From contig JAWKTX010000001.1 in NCBI GenBank assembly GCA_041398825.1, positions 310,001-374,000 of the forward strand: 64,000 bases of DNA. Direction: 5' to 3'. This document shows, piece after piece, positions 9,176 to 18,010 of the stretch. This stretch comes from Planctomycetaceae bacterium. Its GTDB lineage: Bacteria; Planctomycetota; Planctomycetia; Planctomycetales; Planctomycetaceae. Every line of letters starts with the position of its first letter. Within the stretch, counting starts at the first letter, position 1. A program made the position numbers and the translations under genes. The notes beneath the pieces are model-generated. The model made no database searches, was not told the DNA's origin, and saw nothing but the letters and a program-made list of their open reading frames with translations.

Positions 9176-10582
9176 ATGCAAGCCCCGATTGAGAAACACT
9201 ACGACGTCGTTGTCATTGGCACAGGTCCCGGGGGCGAAGGTGCCTCAATGGAAGCGACGAAGCAGGGGAAACGCGTCGCCGCTGTCGAGCGGATGGAAAG
9301 CATTGGCGGCAACTGCACACATCTGGGCACAATTCCAAGCAAGTCACTCAGGGCTGCCATTTATCGAGTGATGGAGGTCAGTTCCAGTAGCCATTTTAAG
9401 CAGCTTGGTATCAACATTGATGTTGGCTTTCGAGACCTGAGACGAAGCGCGCAGACTGTTATCGACAAACAGGTTTCAATGCGTCAGAGTTTTTATGACC
9501 GCAACGAAGTCGATGTGATTCAGGGACAAGCCCGGTTTCTGGACGCGAATCGAATTCAGGTGGATCACGCTGATGGAAGTATCTCCGTTCTGCACGCGAA
9601 GTCATTCGTCATTGCAACGGGATCTCGCCCCTACCGGCCGGACGGTGTCGACTTCAGTCATCCGAGAGTCTTCGACAGTGACACGGTCTTAGACCTTCCA
9701 GAAACGCCGAAATCAATGACGATTTACGGGGCCGGAGTGATTGGGTGCGAGTATGCGTCCATGTTTCGGAATCTTAACGTCAAACTGAATCTTGTTAACA
9801 CGCGTCAGCGAGTCCTGGAGTTTCTGGATGACGAAATCTGCGACGCTCTGGCTTACCACATGCGGGATACCGGCGTTCGGATTCGAAACAACGAAACGCT
9901 CGACCGGATCGAAGTATTCGAAGACCACGTGCTCGCTCACCTGAAGTCTGGCAAACAATTGAAGAGCGATGTCATTCTGTTTGCGAACGGCCGAGCCGGA
10001 AACACAGAAGACCTTGGGCTTCAGAACACAGGAATCGAACCCAACCACCGCGGTCAAATCAACGTGAATGAGCATTTTCAAACAAGCCAGCCGCATATCT
10101 ATGCGGTCGGTGACGTGATTGGTCCGCCTTCACTCGCGAGTGCCGCTTATATTCAGGGCCGGTTTGCAGCTCGCCACCTTGGTAATGGTGATTCTGACCA
10201 GTTTCGAATTCAGGATATTCCCACAGGAATCTACACCAGTCCGGAAATCAGCTCTCTTGGCAAGACCGAACGCGAATTGACAGACGAGTGCGTGCCGTAC
10301 GAAGTCGGCCATTCAATGTTCAAGAATCTGGCACGCGCACAGATTATGGGGCGACCCGTCGGAATGCTGAAGCTGCTTTTCCATCGTGATACCCTGGAGA
10401 TTCTCGGGATCCACTGCTTCGGTGTGAACGCCAGCGAAATCATTCACATCGGTCAGGCAATCATGTCTCAGCCAGGAAGTGCGAATTCTCTCCTGTACTT
10501 CATCAACACGACGTTTAATTACCCAACGATGGCAGAAGCCTACCGTGTTGCTGCACTGAATGGCTACAATCGGGTTCATTAG
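9176..10582 (+). CDS. sthA: soluble pyridine nucleotide transhydrogenase (Si-specific)
   Basis: A 468-residue FAD-containing flavoprotein that transfers hydride between NADPH and NAD+ in the cytoplasm. It has the FAD-binding GTGPGG motif (residues 15-20), a second nucleotide-binding site (YGAGVIGCEYASMF, about 180-195), and the AVGDVIG FAD motif. The segment GGNCTHLGTIPSKSL is the diagnostic point: lipoamide dehydrogenase and its relatives have a CxxxxC redox disulfide here, whereas SthA keeps only one cysteine, as in this protein. The C-terminal dimerisation domain (FNYPTMAEAYRVAALNGYNR) is complete. It is likely to be co-transcribed with the preceding peptidase gene, although the functions are unrelated. 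Confidence 0.96.
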   Translation: MQAPIEKHYDVVVIGTGPGGEGASMEATKQGKRVAAVERMESIGGNCTHLGTIPSKSLRAAIYRVMEVSSSSHFKQLGINIDVGFRDLRRSAQTVIDKQVSMRQSFYDRNEVDVIQGQARFLDANRIQVDHADGSISVLHAKSFVIATGSRPYRPDGVDFSHPRVFDSDTVLDLPETPKSMTIYGAGVIGCEYASMFRNLNVKLNLVNTRQRVLEFLDDEICDALAYHMRDTGVRIRNNETLDRIEVFEDHVLAHLKSGKQLKSDVILFANGRAGNTEDLGLQNTGIEPNHRGQINVNEHFQTSQPHIYAVGDVIGPPSLASAAYIQGRFAARHLGNGDSDQFRIQDIPTGIYTSPEISSLGKTERELTDECVPYEVGHSMFKNLARAQIMGRPVGMLKLLFHRDTLEILGIHCFGVNASEIIHIGQAIMSQPGSANSLLYFINTTFNYPTMAEAYRVAALNGYNRVH

Positions 10583-10614
10583 ATGCTGAATCACAGGACG
10601 TTGTTTCTCATGAC

Positions 10615-11943
10615 ATGCATGTGCTGAACGCGTTCAAAATGCCCCACGTATGTTTTGTCCCAATGTCCGGCTTCCGGATTCGTGCAGAAGAGCTTGCCGA
10701 GCTTGGTATGTCGATGCCCGGACTCGGTCCAAGGGCTTCTGCTGTTGGACAGCTGCCTGCTCTGGGTGTCCTGACACTGGCGGGCATGCTGCCACCAGAC
10801 TGGTCCTGCTGTTATCAACCCATCGCGCAGATTAGCGATGAGGTGATTCAGCGAATTACAAAACACCAACCGGATGTTGTCGCTGTTTCCGCACTGACCG
10901 CGTCCGTCAATGATGCAATCCGGCTGAGCAGATCGCTGCGCAGTAATGGCTTGCAGACAGTTATTGGCGGATTGCACGCGACTGCTCTTCCTGACGAATT
11001 ACAGACGGAATTTGATGCTGTCGTCGTTGGCTCCGGAGAAAGCGTCTGGACTCAGGTGTGCCGCGATGCCGAACACAAATGTTTGCAGCCGATATATCGA
11101 GCAACTGCTGCCGCGCAAACGCTTTGGCCGACTCCGCGTTTTGATTTGTTGCCCGAGCGACCTCATCGGTTCACACTGCAGACACAGAGAGGTTGCCCGC
11201 TGGCGTGCGAATTCTGCGCGGCCAGTCGGATGCTTGGTCGATTCAGTGAAAAGCCGCTGAGTCACATTGCTCGTGAATTGCAGTTGCTGAAGACCCTCCG
11301 GCCTCGCCCGCTCATCGAACTGGCTGATGACAACACATTCGCTGGCCGTCGTGATCAAAACGCATTGCTGGAAGTACTGAAAGAATCCGGGGCGAGGTGG
11401 TTTACGGAAGCCGACTGGCGCATTGGAGAACGTCCGGATCTTGTGAACCAGCTTGCAGCTGCAGGTTGCATGCAGATTCTGGTCGGAATCGAATCGTTGT
11501 GTTTTCGTTATCCGGGTATGGGGAATAAGCAGGCCGATCTGAATCGAATCCTGAAAGCAATTGACAATCTGCAGTCAGCGGGTGTTGCCGTGAATGGTTG
11601 CTTTGTGCTGGGAGCGGACGGGGAATCACAGGAATCCATCGACCGGCTGATTGCATTTATTGATGCGAGCCCGCTTGCAGAGGTTCAGCTCACACTGCAA
11701 ACACCTTTTCCCGGCACGGATCTTTATCGACGATTAGACCATGCTGGTCGGCTGCTGAAGGCTCGCGACTGGTCGCACTACACTTTATTCGATGTCACAT
11801 TTGAACCGGATCAAATGACAGTGGCTGAGCTGGAGTTGGCTTTTCTTCGGGCGGTGGAATCCGTTTTCCGCGCGGAGGCCGTACAACGTCGCCTCAGGCT
11901 TCGAGATGAAATCTGGCAGATTAATCTGAGGCACCGATTATGA
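10615..11943 (+). CDS. B12-binding domain radical SAM protein
   Basis: A 442-residue protein; the ATG at 10639 (MPHVCFVPMSGFRIR) is an equally good start. An N-terminal cobalamin-binding-like domain (about 40-150, with VVAVSALTASVNDA and VIGGLHATALPDE) is followed by a radical SAM core whose [4Fe-4S] cysteines are Cys194, Cys198 and Cys201 (CPLACEFC). Later strands (ELADDNTF, GIESL, NGCFVLGADGE) fit the TIM barrel of this class. The class includes B12-dependent methyltransferases and ring-forming enzymes; the substrate cannot be told from sequence. The stop overlaps the start of the next gene by 4 bases (ATGA), so the two are translationally coupled. Confidence 0.9.
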   Translation: MHVLNAFKMPHVCFVPMSGFRIRAEELAELGMSMPGLGPRASAVGQLPALGVLTLAGMLPPDWSCCYQPIAQISDEVIQRITKHQPDVVAVSALTASVNDAIRLSRSLRSNGLQTVIGGLHATALPDELQTEFDAVVVGSGESVWTQVCRDAEHKCLQPIYRATAAAQTLWPTPRFDLLPERPHRFTLQTQRGCPLACEFCAASRMLGRFSEKPLSHIARELQLLKTLRPRPLIELADDNTFAGRRDQNALLEVLKESGARWFTEADWRIGERPDLVNQLAAAGCMQILVGIESLCFRYPGMGNKQADLNRILKAIDNLQSAGVAVNGCFVLGADGESQESIDRLIAFIDASPLAEVQLTLQTPFPGTDLYRRLDHAGRLLKARDWSHYTLFDVTFEPDQMTVAELELAFLRAVESVFRAEAVQRRLRLRDEIWQINLRHRL

Positions 11944-13220
11944 ATCTTTTGACACTGATTCGATTCCTGTGCTTTGATCGCAGGGCTGTTGATCAGATCG
12001 CCTCATGCCGCAGCGCCGTTTGGGTTGGCCTGGGCTTCGTTTTGCTGGCTCCTTTCGCCCGGGATTACGATGGTGTCGATCTGTTGAGCAAACCGATACA
12101 TCTGTTGGTACCGGTGCTGGCGTCCCTGTTCACTGCGACTCTGATATTTGGTTACCTCTGCCTCTTCAGGCCATCTGGCAGACAGCCGTTAACCTACCGC
12201 CAGTTTCTCGCCTTCTTCTGGCTGACGGGACCCCTTGTCTGGTTGTATGCTTTTCCGGTAGAGCGCCTGTTATCCGCACGGGATGCGGCTGTCGCTAACC
12301 TCTGGCTACTGGCCGTTGTTTCAATCTGGCGTGTGTTGCTCATCAGCCGGGTCATCAGTCTTCGCAATGAAACATCATTCTTTGTTTCGATGATTCGCGT
12401 GTTGATGGTTGCAGACACGATTGTGCTTGTCGTTCTGCTGCTGACTCCCCTGCCAGTGTTCAACATCATGGGCGGAGTTCGGCTGAGTCCGCGAGACAAG
12501 TTGATTCTTGGTACCGCGATCAATGTTGGTGTCGGGGCGACGATTCTCTGGCCAATCCTCTTAATCAATAACATCTTTTCCAGCCGCGGATTCGCAAAAG
12601 TAAGCGATGGCAGTGACAGGCCAGGCGAGGCCCTGACCGGAGAAGTCGACGTTTCATCAGCCAGTCCGGACGAACTTCGTGCAGGAAACGCTGGCTGGAC
12701 TTTATGGCTGTCGATTGTGCTTCTTGCCGGGTTCTCTGCTTATTTGCTTTCGATCGGACAGCCGCAGCAACAGCGTAGAACAATTGCGGAAGACCTGCTT
12801 CGTTCGAATCAGATCGAAGAAGGTTTGCAGTATATGTCGCAATTTGATCGGAGCGATTTTCCTCGCCACTGGAATCCACCTCCGGCTGTCAGCTGGCGTG
12901 AAATGACTCCGCATCCTGTTGAGGAAGCAGCCAGCGTCCTCAAAGGCGACTACAAGCCCTGGGTCCGGGAGGCGTGCCTGAACAATTTCATGGACTACTT
13001 TGGATTTGACGACTGGTCGCTGATTCAGTGGAGTCGACTTAACGATTCACAACTTCAGGCAGCGCTGGAAGTGATCGAACACGCGGCTGAACTGGATCCT
13101 GAATTTGTTGCCGCAAACAAACAGAAGTTGCTCCACCTCGAAGAGCACTCCTCTGATCCTCGCGCAAAAATCATCGCTGAGTTTATCCGGCGAACGGATC
13201 CAGAGAGCCCTTCAGAATAA
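11940..13220 (+). CDS. membrane protein of unknown function coupled to the B12 radical SAM gene
   Basis: A 426-residue protein. The N-terminal half has about five to six hydrophobic segments (for example VWVGLGFVLLAPFA, LLVPVLASLFTATLIFGYLCLF, LWLLAVVSIWRVLLISRVI, TIVLVVLLLTPLPVFNIM, ILWPILLINNIFS). After a hydrophilic linker there is another segment, WLSIVLLAGFSAYLLSIG (about residues 258-275), and then a soluble C-terminal domain rich in Trp, Asp and Glu. No known family was recognised. Its start lies inside the stop of the radical SAM gene, so it is probably a partner of that enzyme, for instance for substrate or product handling at the membrane (inference). It converges with the minus-strand radical SAM gene after 77 bases. 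Confidence 0.85.
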   Translation: MNLLTLIRFLCFDRRAVDQIASCRSAVWVGLGFVLLAPFARDYDGVDLLSKPIHLLVPVLASLFTATLIFGYLCLFRPSGRQPLTYRQFLAFFWLTGPLVWLYAFPVERLLSARDAAVANLWLLAVVSIWRVLLISRVISLRNETSFFVSMIRVLMVADTIVLVVLLLTPLPVFNIMGGVRLSPRDKLILGTAINVGVGATILWPILLINNIFSSRGFAKVSDGSDRPGEALTGEVDVSSASPDELRAGNAGWTLWLSIVLLAGFSAYLLSIGQPQQQRRTIAEDLLRSNQIEEGLQYMSQFDRSDFPRHWNPPPAVSWREMTPHPVEEAASVLKGDYKPWVREACLNNFMDYFGFDDWSLIQWSRLNDSQLQAALEVIEHAAELDPEFVAANKQKLLHLEEHSSDPRAKIIAEFIRRTDPESPSE

Positions 13221-13297
13221 AGCGATCCCGAAAGAAGATGCAGATGCCCTGTTCAGAATGACCTGCAGGCACGACGTCAGGATTTCGGCTTAACGAG

Positions 13298-14230
13298 TTA
13301 CGGACAGTAACCGCAAACCACTGGTGGCCTCAATTGCTGATGCAGGTTCATTTGATGCAGGCGATGGATTCTGGCCGGCAGACATTCATGACAGCTTGCG
13401 AATCGTTCAATATCCCAGAGGTCCACGAAGACCCTGCCGCGATTCCAGGAGAGGCACTCGTTGAAGACTCTCTCGAGCGATCGCAGACTCGGGGACGCAA
13501 ACAGACCTCCTTTCTCCAGCCGATCCAGAATGCCATTGCCTTTTCGCGTCGGGATGATCGCGCAGCACTGGACGCCACAGTCAAAAGCAAAACGAACCGA
13601 TTCGATCGACTGTTCAATGCCCTGCTCTTCCGTCAAACCGGGCGGTCGCAGTAATACAAACGATCTCAGTCGTATCTGATCCCGCTGCAGCAATTCGCAT
13701 GCGCGGGCAAAGTCGTCGGTTGTCATCTGTTTGTTCAGAGTGGCAAGCGTGGATTTGTTGGAAGTCTCCAGGCCCATCGCTACTTCAAGCTGCGTACCGC
13801 ATAACTTCTGGAATTCACCGCACTGTTGGCTGCACAGTCTGGGATGATTTTCAACGATCACGGTCTGGAAGTGCGATACCTGAGCAGCAATTAAGGGATG
13901 GTCGGCCCGCGGAATCGCTTTTGCGTCGAAGAAGTTGCCACTGTTATAGAGTTTGATATGTTTGCAGGATGGCAATTGCTGCAAAGCAAATTCAATCTGC
14001 GCAGGGATAGCCCCAAGCGGTACCGTTTCGGTCGTGGTGTTCTTCCAGAGATCACACATCAGACATCGAAATGGGCATTCCCGGTTTGTCAGAAAGATCG
14101 TTGCAACGTCTTCTATCAGGCCGGTGGCAGTGCGTTCTTCTTCCGCGAGAAAGTGATACGGACGCCAGGGGGCAGGAATCGAGCGAGCACCCCGAGCAGC
14201 AATGATTTGCTCGTCGCTAAACTGCATCAT
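13298..14230 (-). CDS. radical SAM protein with C-terminal cysteine pairs
   Basis: A 310-residue radical SAM enzyme with the [4Fe-4S]/SAM motif CPFRCLMC (Cys52, Cys56, Cys59). The C-terminus carries two more cysteine pairs, CHEC at 280-283 and CGYC at 306-309, which could hold an auxiliary Fe-S cluster or a zinc. The core resembles the Elp3/RaSEA-like group of small radical SAM proteins, but no subfamily was recognised. Its ATG overlaps the stop of the UbiB-type kinase gene by 4 bases, so it is expected to be made together with that kinase. That arrangement hints at a link to quinone or isoprenoid metabolism, which is only inference. Confidence 0.88.
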   Translation of the reverse strand: MMQFSDEQIIAARGARSIPAPWRPYHFLAEEERTATGLIEDVATIFLTNRECPFRCLMCDLWKNTTTETVPLGAIPAQIEFALQQLPSCKHIKLYNSGNFFDAKAIPRADHPLIAAQVSHFQTVIVENHPRLCSQQCGEFQKLCGTQLEVAMGLETSNKSTLATLNKQMTTDDFARACELLQRDQIRLRSFVLLRPPGLTEEQGIEQSIESVRFAFDCGVQCCAIIPTRKGNGILDRLEKGGLFASPSLRSLERVFNECLSWNRGRVFVDLWDIERFASCHECLPARIHRLHQMNLHQQLRPPVVCGYCP

Positions 14231-15921
14231 TTCTTCCGTCTGAGCCAGCGAATAGGCAGTGTGACGATCAGCAGAACACCACAGACCAGTCCGGTGATTC
14301 CCAGGGTTCTCAGCCAGGAAAAGCCTTCGATGTTTCGTTCGGCAAGTATCAGCACTGACGAACTGACCAGCATTCCGGCAATGACCATTCCGACTGCGAT
14401 GGTGCCACTGGCGTGCTCGATTGTATTGTCGTTGAGCCGATCGAGCCCCTGGTGTTTCAGATTTACACTGAATTCGCGCCGTCGGACCTGATCGAGCACA
14501 TCGCGAAGTTCGTCCGGCAGATCCTCCAGCAGAGAAAGGTACCTGAGGGCTCCGGTCTGAATACGTTCTTTGGCTGCCTTGAAGCCATAACGTTCGCGGA
14601 TCAGTTTTTCGATTTGTGGACGAACATGGGCGATCAGATCGAACCTTGGATCAATCGCCTGTCCGACGCCCTGAATTGTAGACAGCGCTTTAATCAGAAA
14701 TACTAAATCCGCAGGGCACCGAATGTTGTATCGTCGAAGCAGCTCGAAGAATTCATCCAGCAGTGCGGCCATGTCCAGCGATTCGATGGTGGCCCCCTCG
14801 AAACGTGCGACAAAACTCCACGCATCCCGGCGGAACGACCGATCGAACTTGAGAGTTGAATCGGCATCAGATAACTGCATCGTTACTTCGATGACACTGT
14901 CCAGATCTGCAGCGACAACAGACATGACCAGCATTGCCAGTTGCTGCATTGTGTGTTTATCGATGCGCCCCGTCATTCCGCAGTCGATGAAGCAGATCGC
15001 GCCGTCCGGCTGAACAATAATATTGCCCGGGTGTGGGTCAGCATGAAAGAATCCATGCTCCAGACACTGACGAAAGACAGCCTCTGAGCCTTCGGAAACA
15101 ATGCGACGACGTTCTTCCGGCGAGAGTGACTCCGGATCCAGATGGGACAGCAGCGTGCCTTCAATGCGTTCCAGAGTCAGCACGCGTCGAGTCGTCTGAT
15201 CCCAGTAGACTTTGGGAAATCGGATCCGATCGTTGTCACCAAAGTTCCGTCGGAAGCGATCCGTCGCTCGGCCTTCGTGAATCAGATCCACTTCGCGAGC
15301 GAGTTCCTGCTGAAACTCACGCACGGTTTCTGTGGGGCTATAACCCTGCTCACTGAAGTATTTCTCGGTGAGTCGAGCCAGCTCCATCAGGATGTCCATG
15401 TCCGATTCGATCACGTCATCCACTCCTGGACGAGCGATCTTCAGGACAACCGGGGTGCCATCGGCGAGGATGGCTCCGTGTACCTGGGCGATGGAGGCGG
15501 CAGCAATTGGTTCTTCGTCGATAGACTGGAACAGAATGCCCAGACGCTCCCCGAATTCTTCCTCCAGACGTTTCTGAATGTCTTTGTAGGAAACTCGCTG
15601 ACAGTTCGCCTGCAGCTTTCGAAGTTCTGAAGCAAGTTCGGGTGGAACAAGGTCTGGTCGAGTACTGAGGACTTGTCCAAGCTTGATAAACGTTGCACCA
15701 AGTTCTTCAAGCACTTCACGGATACGAACAGTGAAAGGTGTGGATGCGGCGCGATCTTCCGGCTTGGAACGGAGCAGGATCTCCTGCCCCCGTTCAATCA
15801 TCCGTTCGATTCCGGTTTCGGACAGCACCTGCAGAAAACCGTGCTTGGCCAGAACGGCCAGTACTTCGGCCGCGCGTTTTGTGTTTCGAATGCGCCGCCG
15901 GATTCCAATTGGGTCGGGCAC
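14227..15921 (-). CDS. ubiB: UbiB/AarF (ABC1) family atypical kinase
   Basis: A 564-residue ABC1-family protein. Family motifs are complete: the KxGQ motif (FIKLGQVLSTRPDLVPPE), the Ala-rich loop with Gln (AAASIAQVHGA), nucleotide-binding Lys (VVLKIARPGV), HADPHPGNI and the metal-binding FIDCGMTG. Two hydrophobic segments near the C-terminus (GMVIAGMLVSSSVLILAE and LGITGLVCGVLLIVTLPI) anchor it in the membrane. UbiB proteins are ATPases needed for ubiquinone or other isoprenoid-lipid metabolism. It probably starts at GTG (15921), two bases after the stop of the helical repeat protein, and it overlaps the radical SAM gene downstream: a tight three-gene operon. Confidence 0.94.
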   Translation of the reverse strand: MPDPIGIRRRIRNTKRAAEVLAVLAKHGFLQVLSETGIERMIERGQEILLRSKPEDRAASTPFTVRIREVLEELGATFIKLGQVLSTRPDLVPPELASELRKLQANCQRVSYKDIQKRLEEEFGERLGILFQSIDEEPIAAASIAQVHGAILADGTPVVLKIARPGVDDVIESDMDILMELARLTEKYFSEQGYSPTETVREFQQELAREVDLIHEGRATDRFRRNFGDNDRIRFPKVYWDQTTRRVLTLERIEGTLLSHLDPESLSPEERRRIVSEGSEAVFRQCLEHGFFHADPHPGNIIVQPDGAICFIDCGMTGRIDKHTMQQLAMLVMSVVAADLDSVIEVTMQLSDADSTLKFDRSFRRDAWSFVARFEGATIESLDMAALLDEFFELLRRYNIRCPADLVFLIKALSTIQGVGQAIDPRFDLIAHVRPQIEKLIRERYGFKAAKERIQTGALRYLSLLEDLPDELRDVLDQVRRREFSVNLKHQGLDRLNDNTIEHASGTIAVGMVIAGMLVSSSVLILAERNIEGFSWLRTLGITGLVCGVLLIVTLPIRWLRRKK

Positions 15922-15923
15922 GA

Positions 15924-16736
15924 CTATTCCGCTCGCTCTGCGTTCGTTTCTCCGGAAGCATTCTGCGCTGGTGCGTTATTTCCTGCTCGCTCCGGGTCCA
16001 GCAGATCGGCTGCTCCGGCCAGCATCCCACTCATCGCATTCAACAAGGCCCCTGCCGCTAACCGACCGCCTTTGACTGCGGTTGTCGTGGCTTCGGACGC
16101 CAACTGAACCGGAGCATCTCGAAGCGCCTCAACTGTTGAGGAGACTGTCGGCTTGACGGCGTCGACTGCGCGTTCTGCGTGTGCGCGAAGTTCGGCGGTA
16201 GCTGTTCTGGATTCGAACGTTGCTCGTTCGGCGGCGTACCGAAGGGTTTCCGTCAGCATCTCACCGGCTGTTTTCAGATTCTGCTTTGCAAAATCCAGAT
16301 CCTCACCGGCAAATCTTTCTCCGCGAGCACGGGCTTCCTCGACCGCATAACCTGCAGACTGGGCCACTGTCTGGACGCCGGATGTGACTCCTTCGATGAC
16401 TTTCCGCAGGACGCTTTCTGCAGAATCGGGGGCAGATCTCTGGACCACGTCTTCCGCTGTCTTCAGCATCTCAGTGACAGAGGACCTGGCGGCTTCGATG
16501 GGGCCGGATTGTTGCTGGAGCAAGTTGACGACCAGGGCCTGAACGTTTTGAGCGACGTCTTTTCCCGATTCGATGACTTCACGAATGCTGTCGGAAATCG
16601 AACCCGCTGCGCCGGTCGGATCCGGAGCTGCTGACTGACTTGCCTGCGCCTGTGTTGAGTTTGCCTGTGTTGAGTTTGCCTGTGTTGAGTTTGTCTGAGT
16701 GGAGTCTGGCTGATTTGAATGAGACGGGTCGGTCAT
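15924..16736 (-). CDS. alpha-helical, phasin-like protein with NSTQA repeats
   Basis: A hypothetical protein of about 270 residues from the ATG at 16736 (MTDPSHSNQPDS); the frame is open to 16874, but the upstream part is Arg-rich and unlike the rest. The N-terminus has pentapeptide repeats (NSTQA). The remainder is a long run of amphipathic Ala/Glu/Thr/Ser helices (SIREVIESGKDVAQNVQALV and similar), like apolipoprotein or phasin-type surface-binding helices, with no recognised domain. It is the first gene of the operon with the UbiB-type kinase and the radical SAM protein. A lipid- or polymer-surface role would fit this neighbour but is not shown by the sequence. Confidence 0.7.
   Translation of the reverse strand: MTDPSHSNQPDSTQTNSTQANSTQANSTQAQASQSAAPDPTGAAGSISDSIREVIESGKDVAQNVQALVVNLLQQQSGPIEAARSSVTEMLKTAEDVVQRSAPDSAESVLRKVIEGVTSGVQTVAQSAGYAVEEARARGERFAGEDLDFAKQNLKTAGEMLTETLRYAAERATFESRTATAELRAHAERAVDAVKPTVSSTVEALRDAPVQLASEATTTAVKGGRLAAGALLNAMSGMLAGAADLLDPERAGNNAPAQNASGETNAERAE
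16648..16692. repeat. three perfect 15-bp tandem repeats inside a coding region
   Basis: The unit gcctgtgttgagttt occurs three times without a mismatch (16648-16662, 16663-16677, 16678-16692). A diverged partial copy follows. On the minus strand each unit codes for the pentapeptide NSTQA. Perfect copies in an otherwise non-repetitive gene suggest recent slippage; unit number may vary between strains. Confidence 0.9.
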
Positions 16737-17049
16737 GGGGATTCGTCCTGACTTTGCAAGCGGATGATTTTCGGCTGTCGCAACCCGCAGATCGGGACCT
16801 GGTTTCCTGAGCGACAGAAAACGAACGGCTGAAACATCATACCGAAGTCTCAGCCGTCGAAGAAACGAAATCAAATTGTGGTCTGGATCAATTGCTTTTC
16901 AGTTTTGTTTCCGGAACGGTCCGAAAAATTCATGGGCCGTGTTCGGTCAAACAGAATTCCGGCGGCGGGCTGACTCCAGTGATCAGAAGCTCCTTCCGTC
17001 ATTCCTCAACAGCAACTCCTGGATGGATGCTGACGACACCGGAAGTTGT
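16737..17049. other. intergenic stretch with no supported gene
   Basis: About 310 bases between the YugP-like peptidase stop and the start of the helical repeat protein. No coding frame with family features, hairpin followed by a T-run, or RNA gene was recognised. The promoter of the helical protein-UbiB-radical SAM operon should lie here. Confidence 0.5.
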
Positions 17050-17751
17050 TCAGTCATCGCGTCGGCCCCCCAGCAGGCCTGCCCGCATCATGAAGTAAAG
17101 CAACGTCAGGATGCTGGATGCTGCGGCGGCGACATAGGTCAACGCAGCGGCGTTCAAAACGCGATTGACGCCGATTTGCTCATCCGCATCAAGAATACCG
17201 GCTTCCACAACTAGCCGCTTTGCTCTGGCACTCGCATCGAATTCAACCGGTAGTGTCACTATCTGGAACAGCACGACAGCACCGAACAGCAGACAGCCAA
17301 TGACAGCGAGTCCCTGCATGTGCATGGCCAAACCGATAAAAATTACCCAGGGGCCGACGCTGGATCCTATTCCCATGGCCGGCACCAGCGCAGATCTGGC
17401 CCAGAGCGGGGCGTAAGAATTAGCATGCTGAATGGCATGACCGGCTTCATGGCAGGCAACGCCCACGGCGGCAACGCTTCGGCTGGCGTAGACAGACTCA
17501 GACAGCGCAAGAGTCCTGGTTGAGGGATTGTAGTGGTCGCTCAGGAATCCGTTGGTGGGGACGATCTGAACGTCGTGAATTCCCGCTCCGTCCAGCAGCG
17601 TTTTCGCAGCCTGAGCCCCGGTGAATCCGCGACGCGTACCGATCTGAGACCATTTTGCGAATGATGACTTCACCAGCATGCTGGCTAACCCGGACATTAC
17701 GAGTCCCGGAATCATCACCATCAGAATATATTTCATGTCGAAGTACATCAT
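17050..17751 (-). CDS. YugP-type neutral zinc metallopeptidase
   Basis: A 233-residue membrane metallopeptidase of the Zn_peptidase_2 (YugP) family. It has an N-terminal membrane segment, then the zinc motif HEAGH at residues 101-105 (VACHEAGHAIQHA), then two strong hydrophobic segments (MGIGSSVGPWVIFIGLAMHM and LAVIGCLLFGAVVLFQIVTL), a DADEQIGVNRVLNAAALTYVAAA stretch typical of the family, and a last hydrophobic helix. The length is normal. The weak site AAGGGACAAAGCC precedes the ATG at 17751; internal ATGs at 17748 and 17736 are also possible. The physiological substrate of this family is not known. It is followed by the helical protein on the same strand. Confidence 0.9.
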   Translation of the reverse strand: MMYFDMKYILMVMIPGLVMSGLASMLVKSSFAKWSQIGTRRGFTGAQAAKTLLDGAGIHDVQIVPTNGFLSDHYNPSTRTLALSESVYASRSVAAVGVACHEAGHAIQHANSYAPLWARSALVPAMGIGSSVGPWVIFIGLAMHMQGLAVIGCLLFGAVVLFQIVTLPVEFDASARAKRLVVEAGILDADEQIGVNRVLNAAALTYVAAAASSILTLLYFMMRAGLLGGRRDD

Positions 17752-18010
17752 GGCTTTGTCCCTTGTCGTTGAATTACTGCCTCAAAGGCAGTTCCGTCAG
17801 ATTGTAGCAGTCGATGCAAGCCATGTGCCAAACGGCCCTGCCTGCGATGTCCAAACGCTCGTACAGCTGAATCCCTGTCCAACAGGTGCTGTCCGATGCG
17901 TGCCGTGCAACGAGTGAACGGGGAAACCGGACCAAAACAATCTTAAACGGGCGATGGGGTTGTCCCGGTGACTGAAGTTGACGTGATTGAAGTTGCCTGG
18001 GGCACGACCA

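Noticed and set aside
16648..16692. Possible CRISPR-like array
   Set aside because: The repeats are 15 bp, head to tail without spacers, and in a coding frame. No array with spacers was found anywhere in the window.
17776..17792. Hairpin actgcct-caa-aggcagt between the peptidase and asparagine-synthetase-like genes
   Set aside because: Only a 7-bp stem, no T-run on either strand; not counted as a terminator.
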